The notes beneath the pieces were generated by a model that was not told where the DNA came from, searched no databases, and was given only the letters and a program-made list of their open reading frames with translations. Below are positions 14,906 to 17,947 of a DNA stretch of 17,947 nucleotides, piece by piece (positions within the stretch are counted from its first letter, which is position 1; each line of letters opens with the position of its first letter). Source of the DNA: Anaerolineae bacterium (GTDB lineage Bacteria; Chloroflexota; Anaerolineae; 4572-78; J111); NCBI GenBank assembly GCA_020433835.1, contig JAGRBY010000079.1, positions 1-17,947 of the forward strand, in the 5' to 3' direction. Both the position numbers and the translations under genes were made by a program.

Positions 14906-15892
14906 TTATCTATTTTTATTTTTTATAAAAGGGGATCGGCTCATGGGTACGGTGTACAGCAACCACCCAAATAAAACCACAAAAGCCAGGGCTGCTACGG
15001 AAAGGGGAGCCAGTTTAGTGGACCCAAACAGATCATCAAATAAACCGCCCCATTTACTGGGCACCACAACAAACTGAAATAGGCGGACATAACAGCGTAT
15101 CCGTTCCGATCCATTTAAGGGTGCATGGGTAATGGCCCGCAGATACTCATAAAAACGCCGCCATCGTGGAAAAACGCGCTTGCCTTTTTTCTTGGGGTCA
15201 AACCAGGCCGCCAGAGCGCGTTCGGTGGTGTTGACTTCTGTTGATATTTGGGGATGAAGACGGCGCAAAAAAAGTGGCTGGGGAATTTCGTAAATTTCAC
15301 CATGTAGGGCTAACTCGCCTATTAAGTTGCGATCAGAGCGCGGATAGTTGCCGATAAGTGGTGTTTTACGGAGTACGTCTGTTCGGATAAGGCCGAAAAC
15401 AGGGTGACACCAGCCGGGGTTAGCAAAAAACTGATGAAACCGCTCGTACGGTTTTTTCGAACGCAAATGCAAATGGTCGGCGTAATGGTCTTGAGGAATG
15501 CTATCGCCGTCAATAAAAAGTGTTTGGGGGTAACTCACTACTACTGTTGGGTAACTGTCTAAAATACGAATACATTGCTCCAAAAATGTCGGAACTAAGA
15601 CATCATCATGCGCCGCCCATTTAAAGAACTCCCCGGCCGATTTTTCAAACGTGAAGTTGAAATTTTTGGACGCTCCCAGATTTTCTTTCTGGCGGTAGTA
15701 GCGAATACGCTGATCGCGAGCTGCGTAAGATCGACAAATGGCTTCTGTCGTATCGGTTGAACCATTGTCTGAAATAATAATCTCAAAATCTGGGAATGTT
15801 TGAGCCAAAAGTGAGTCGAGGGCTTCGGCTAGAAAATTTTCCCCGTTATATACTGGCACACCGATACTGACCCGGGGCTTTACGTATGACAT
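14906..15892 (-). CDS. GT2 family glycosyltransferase with C-terminal membrane anchor
   Basis: A 328-residue GT-A inverting glycosyltransferase. Core motifs: VSIGVPVYNGENFL (8-21), IIISDNGSTD (38-47), RQKENLGASKNFN (67-79) and AAHDDV (94-99), the DxD-equivalent. A hydrophobic stretch near 295-314 followed by a basic tail suggests anchoring to the inner face of the membrane, where it would extend a lipid-linked glycan. AGGAGG lies 6 bases before the ATG at 15892, inside the upstream GT gene, with a 13-base overlap. Donor and acceptor cannot be inferred. Confidence 0.94.
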   Translation of the reverse strand: MSYVKPRVSIGVPVYNGENFLAEALDSLLAQTFPDFEIIISDNGSTDTTEAICRSYAARDQRIRYYRQKENLGASKNFNFTFEKSAGEFFKWAAHDDVLVPTFLEQCIRILDSYPTVVVSYPQTLFIDGDSIPQDHYADHLHLRSKKPYERFHQFFANPGWCHPVFGLIRTDVLRKTPLIGNYPRSDRNLIGELALHGEIYEIPQPLFLRRLHPQISTEVNTTERALAAWFDPKKKGKRVFPRWRRFYEYLRAITHAPLNGSERIRCYVRLFQFVVVPSKWGGLFDDLFGSTKLAPLSVAALAFVVLFGWLLYTVPMSRSPFIKNKNR

Positions 15893-17055
15893 TCTTTGCC
15901 TCCTGAAGAAAGGGTGTTTTCTAGTAAGATGTGATCTACAAAATCATCCTTGACTGTACTACCTGGTAACGGATGCTTGGTAGAGCAACTTGCCTCCGCA
16001 GTGCGCTTTATTAACTCCGCCATACGGTTTACGTAGATATCAAGGTTGAATTCCTCTTCAACACGCTGCCGGGCATTTTGTCCAAGACGCTGGGCTTCCT
16101 CAGGATGACTTAATAGATACTGAATGGCATCTCGCAAAGCAGCCGGATTATTCGGTTCAACCAACAACCCCGTTTCGCCATCGATAATATAATCGGCGAT
16201 TCCCCGCGAACGGAAGGCAACAACCGCTCGCCCCATACTCATAGACTCCAACACAACGGTGGAACCGGCTGAAAAAACAGTGTCATGCACCGGCACAACC
16301 ACAAATTGAGATTGAGCATACAGATTTCTTAGTTCGAGCAAGGGTAAGCGTTGGACAATTGAGGTGTTTTCAGGAATAAAACTTTGCAGCGATGTATTCT
16401 TTTCGCGAGCATCCCATCCGCCCGAAGCAGCCACCAGCAAATCGAGAGACGAAAGCGGTTTGACGGCATCGAATAACGCCGCATAGTTGCGCGAGCGTGT
16501 CTCACCTACACTCAGAACGAAGTTTTTTCGCTGCTGTACCTCAGGCATAGGGGCAAAAAAGCGATGGTCGCGACTATAATGGATGACATGGATTTGCTCT
16601 GGTTTGGCTCCCAGCGTAATGAACTGATCTTTCATACTCTGGCAGTGAACAATAATCTGATCGATAGAAGAAAACAGATCGAACTTTTTTATCATCTGCT
16701 CTTGTCGATTAGACCAGCACTGAAACATTGCCACCAAAGGTCTTTTGTAAGGAAGGTGCTTATTGAGCGCGGCAAACGGAATTCCGGCTCGCTCAGACAT
16801 AGCAAAAATTAATTGATGCGACCTTTGCAGCCATAAGCCGAGCATGGTCAGATATAAATCTGAACGCAGCTGAGTTTCCAAATATCGTAATAGTTTGCCC
16901 AGAGGGGAGTGATCATATACTGTATAATTCAGTATTTCTGTGTCAATTAAATGGCTCAACTCTAAATAATCAACCCGTGGATAGCGAATATGACCTGAGT
17001 CGGCCAGCTGATCTTGACGCAGTCCCGCCGTTGCAACCGTAAGGATAGCCGCCAT
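15880..17055 (-). CDS. GT4-like glycosyltransferase, first gene of the glycan operon
   Basis: A 391-residue GT-B protein. The C-terminal donor domain is clear: NFVLSVGETRSRNYAALFDA (178-197), a variable middle, then GSTVVLESMSMGRAVVA (264-280) and GIADYIIDGETGLLVEPNNP (285-304). The glutamate of the usual EX7E motif is represented by LES. The N-terminal half is divergent, as expected for the acceptor side. An unusual tail of about 40 polar residues follows the last helix. ATG at 17055 is accepted, although GAGAGGA is about 12 bases upstream, longer than ideal. The AT-rich gap before it should hold the operon promoter. The next gene overlaps it by 13 bases. Confidence 0.9.
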   Translation of the reverse strand: MAAILTVATAGLRQDQLADSGHIRYPRVDYLELSHLIDTEILNYTVYDHSPLGKLLRYLETQLRSDLYLTMLGLWLQRSHQLIFAMSERAGIPFAALNKHLPYKRPLVAMFQCWSNRQEQMIKKFDLFSSIDQIIVHCQSMKDQFITLGAKPEQIHVIHYSRDHRFFAPMPEVQQRKNFVLSVGETRSRNYAALFDAVKPLSSLDLLVAASGGWDAREKNTSLQSFIPENTSIVQRLPLLELRNLYAQSQFVVVPVHDTVFSAGSTVVLESMSMGRAVVAFRSRGIADYIIDGETGLLVEPNNPAALRDAIQYLLSHPEEAQRLGQNARQRVEEEFNLDIYVNRMAELIKRTAEASCSTKHPLPGSTVKDDFVDHILLENTLSSGGKECHT

Positions 17056-17215
17056 GCTATAGGTTTGTCCTCTCGCCAGTTACCTAGTGTAACTTGACTC
17101 CAATAGTAAAGAAAAGTGAAATTAAGATTTTTTAACTACACACATATTTATAACTTAAAGAACGTAAAAGCAAGAGGGTACTGTAGAGGAAATTAGAGTG
17201 GCTGAGACGGTAAAG

Positions 17216-17247
17216 ATTATAACTATTTACTTGTCTAGACGTTTCAA
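17216..17247 (-). promoter_or_regulatory. Candidate promoter of the glycan operon
   Basis: A consensus -10 TATAAT (minus strand 17221-17216) has TTGAAA (17247-17242) upstream, but the 20-base spacer is longer than the optimal 17. The palindrome at 17255-17278 lies 7 bases upstream of the -35, a position typical of activator or repressor sites. The start would leave a leader of about 155 bases before the ATG at 17055. Confidence 0.3.
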
Positions 17248-17254
17248 AATCTAT

Positions 17255-17278
17255 AGTACCATAATACTTTATGGTACT
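17255..17278. promoter_or_regulatory. Perfect 24-base palindrome, possible operator
   Basis: Arms AGTACCATAA (17255-17264) and TTATGGTACT (17269-17278) are perfect reverse complements around TACT. No T-run follows on either strand, so a transcription-factor site is more likely than a terminator. It lies just upstream of the candidate glycan-operon promoter and 62 bases past the hutF stop. Confidence 0.4.
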
Positions 17279-17340
17279 CTTCAATAATAAAAAACGTATA
17301 AGAGGCTGATAGGAAATAAGTTAGATTTTTTCTTACGCTT

Positions 17341-17947
17341 CTACCCCATCCCCAACCGCCTCAGTGTCGACCAATACACCTGGTAAATCTCCTCATAACG
17401 AATGTGCCGCCCCTCTTGCACAATCGTCTGCCCGTTAACCACCACCGTATCAACCGCCCTCGGCGTAGCCCCAAACAGAACCCCATCGACCAACAGATCA
17501 TTTGGCACCGCCGCGATGCTCGGATCATCCGCCTTGAGCGTAACTGTGTCCTCGACCCAGACCTCACCCAGCCCGATAGCCTGATAGCCGCCGACTGTAG
17601 CCAGCCACAGCAGTTCCGGTGCCTCAGCCGCAACGTGCCGCGCTTCTGTACGCGAGCGGTCATCCAACTCGACCGCCCGGACTTCCTCAAAAGCGTCGCT
17701 CCCCGCGTGGCTGTCGACGCCCACGCACAGCCTGGCTCCCGCCCGCACCAGGGCCGCTGTCTCCGGTAAGCCGTCGCCCAAATCGCGCTCGGTGGTGCGA
17801 CACAGGCACACAAACGCTTCCGCCGCACCCAGCGCCGCAATCTCATCCGGCGTCAGGTGCGTGGCGTGGATACCCACAAAGCGATCATCCAACACCCCGG
17901 CCTCGGCCAGCAGTTCGACCGGTCGCCGCCCGTATTCGGCCAGACAT
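17341..17947 (-). CDS. hutF: Formimidoylglutamate deiminase, C-terminal part (cut by window edge)
   Basis: About 201 residues are visible; the N-terminal part lies beyond the window. The reading frame stays open to the edge, so GTG at 17895 is internal, not the start. Visible amidohydrolase-superfamily features: GIHATHLTPDEI (metal/active-site His region), VCLCRTTERDLGDGLPE, GVDSHAGSDAFEEVRAVELDDR (catalytic Asp with the HutF-type AVELDDR) and a C-terminal ATPRAVDTVVVNGQTIVQEG. HutF hydrolyses N-formimidoyl-L-glutamate to N-formyl-L-glutamate and ammonia in the five-step histidine degradation pathway. Two hand-counted 60-base samples gave about 60 and 78 percent GC, against about 45 percent in samples from the glycan operon. 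The CLCRTTERDLGDG signature favours HutF over other amidohydrolases such as guanine deaminase. Confidence 0.92.
   Translation of the reverse strand, partial: CLAEYGRRPVELLAEAGVLDDRFVGIHATHLTPDEIAALGAAEAFVCLCRTTERDLGDGLPETAALVRAGARLCVGVDSHAGSDAFEEVRAVELDDRSRTEARHVAAEAPELLWLATVGGYQAIGLGEVWVEDTVTLKADDPSIAAVPNDLLVDGVLFGATPRAVDTVVVNGQTIVQEGRHIRYEEIYQVYWSTLRRLGMG

Larger units (their letters stand above)
17056..17340. other. AT-rich intergenic gap between hutF and the glycan operon
   Basis: No gene is visible in these 285 bases. The stretch is much more AT-rich than the genes on either side. It contains a perfect palindrome (17255-17278) and two weak promoter-like arrangements on the minus strand: TATAAT (17221-17216) with TTGAAA 20 bases upstream, and TATAAA (17152-17147) with TTGCTT 15 bases upstream. 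No terminator with a T-run was found for hutF. Confidence 0.6.

Noticed and set aside
17361..17846. A 161-codon open frame on the minus strand and a 121-codon one on the plus strand (17404-17769) within hutF
   Set aside because: Both are Arg/Pro-rich shadow frames of GC-rich hutF, which has clear family motifs in its own frame.
17893..17895. GTG as the start of the hutF gene
   Set aside because: The same frame stays open to the window edge and encodes a continuation typical of the family, so the codon is internal.

Overview
The window looks like a bacterial chromosome segment, most likely from the phylum Chloroflexota (Anaerolineae-like). That placement is inference. It rests on the C-terminal tail ...WLPLILR of the secreted protein at the left edge, a tail I associate with many exported Chloroflexota proteins, and on the general style of the glycan genes. 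No rRNA, tRNA, CRISPR array, transposase or integrase was seen.

Layout. (1) Positions 180-1403 (+) encode a secreted, probably lipid- or wall-anchored beta-propeller protein, closed by a strong bidirectional terminator (1405-1436). (2) Positions 1454-2659 (-) encode ornithine aminotransferase (rocD). It has its own very good sigma-70-type promoter (TTGACA, 17 bp, TATAGT), which overlaps the end of the upstream operon. A perfect intrinsic terminator lies between that promoter and the start codon, and a second copy of one terminator arm lies further upstream, so the leader has the architecture of a transcription attenuator. (3) Positions 2824-17055 (-) hold twelve tightly packed, often overlapping genes that read as one glycan-biosynthesis operon. 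(4) Positions 17056-17340 are an AT-rich gap with a perfect palindrome and weak promoter candidates. (5) Positions 17341-17947 (-) hold the C-terminal part of a GC-rich formimidoylglutamate deiminase (hutF), cut by the window edge.

The operon in transcription order: GT4-like glycosyltransferase, GT2 glycosyltransferase, glucose-1-phosphate cytidylyltransferase (rfbF), SDR epimerase/reductase, TylC/TcaB9-like sugar C-methyltransferase, GT4 glycosyltransferase, PIG-L deacetylase, a 698-residue unrecognised protein built of three jelly-roll-like repeats, FkbM methyltransferase, a VanZ-LamG membrane fusion, and two tandem paralogous zinc-finger C-methyltransferases. Together they suggest synthesis of a CDP-activated, C-methylated (branched) sugar and its assembly into a decorated surface glycan, with deacetylation and O-methylation steps and two lectin-fold proteins. 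Initiating transferase, flippase, polymerase, exporter and CDP-glucose 4,6-dehydratase are not in the window, so the pathway must be completed elsewhere.

The observations most worth following are the rocD attenuator-like leader, the cytoplasmic-looking triple jelly-roll protein translationally coupled to the deacetylase, the glycosyltransferase-deacetylase pair, the paired Cys-to-Ser losses in one methyltransferase, and the WLPLILR tail.
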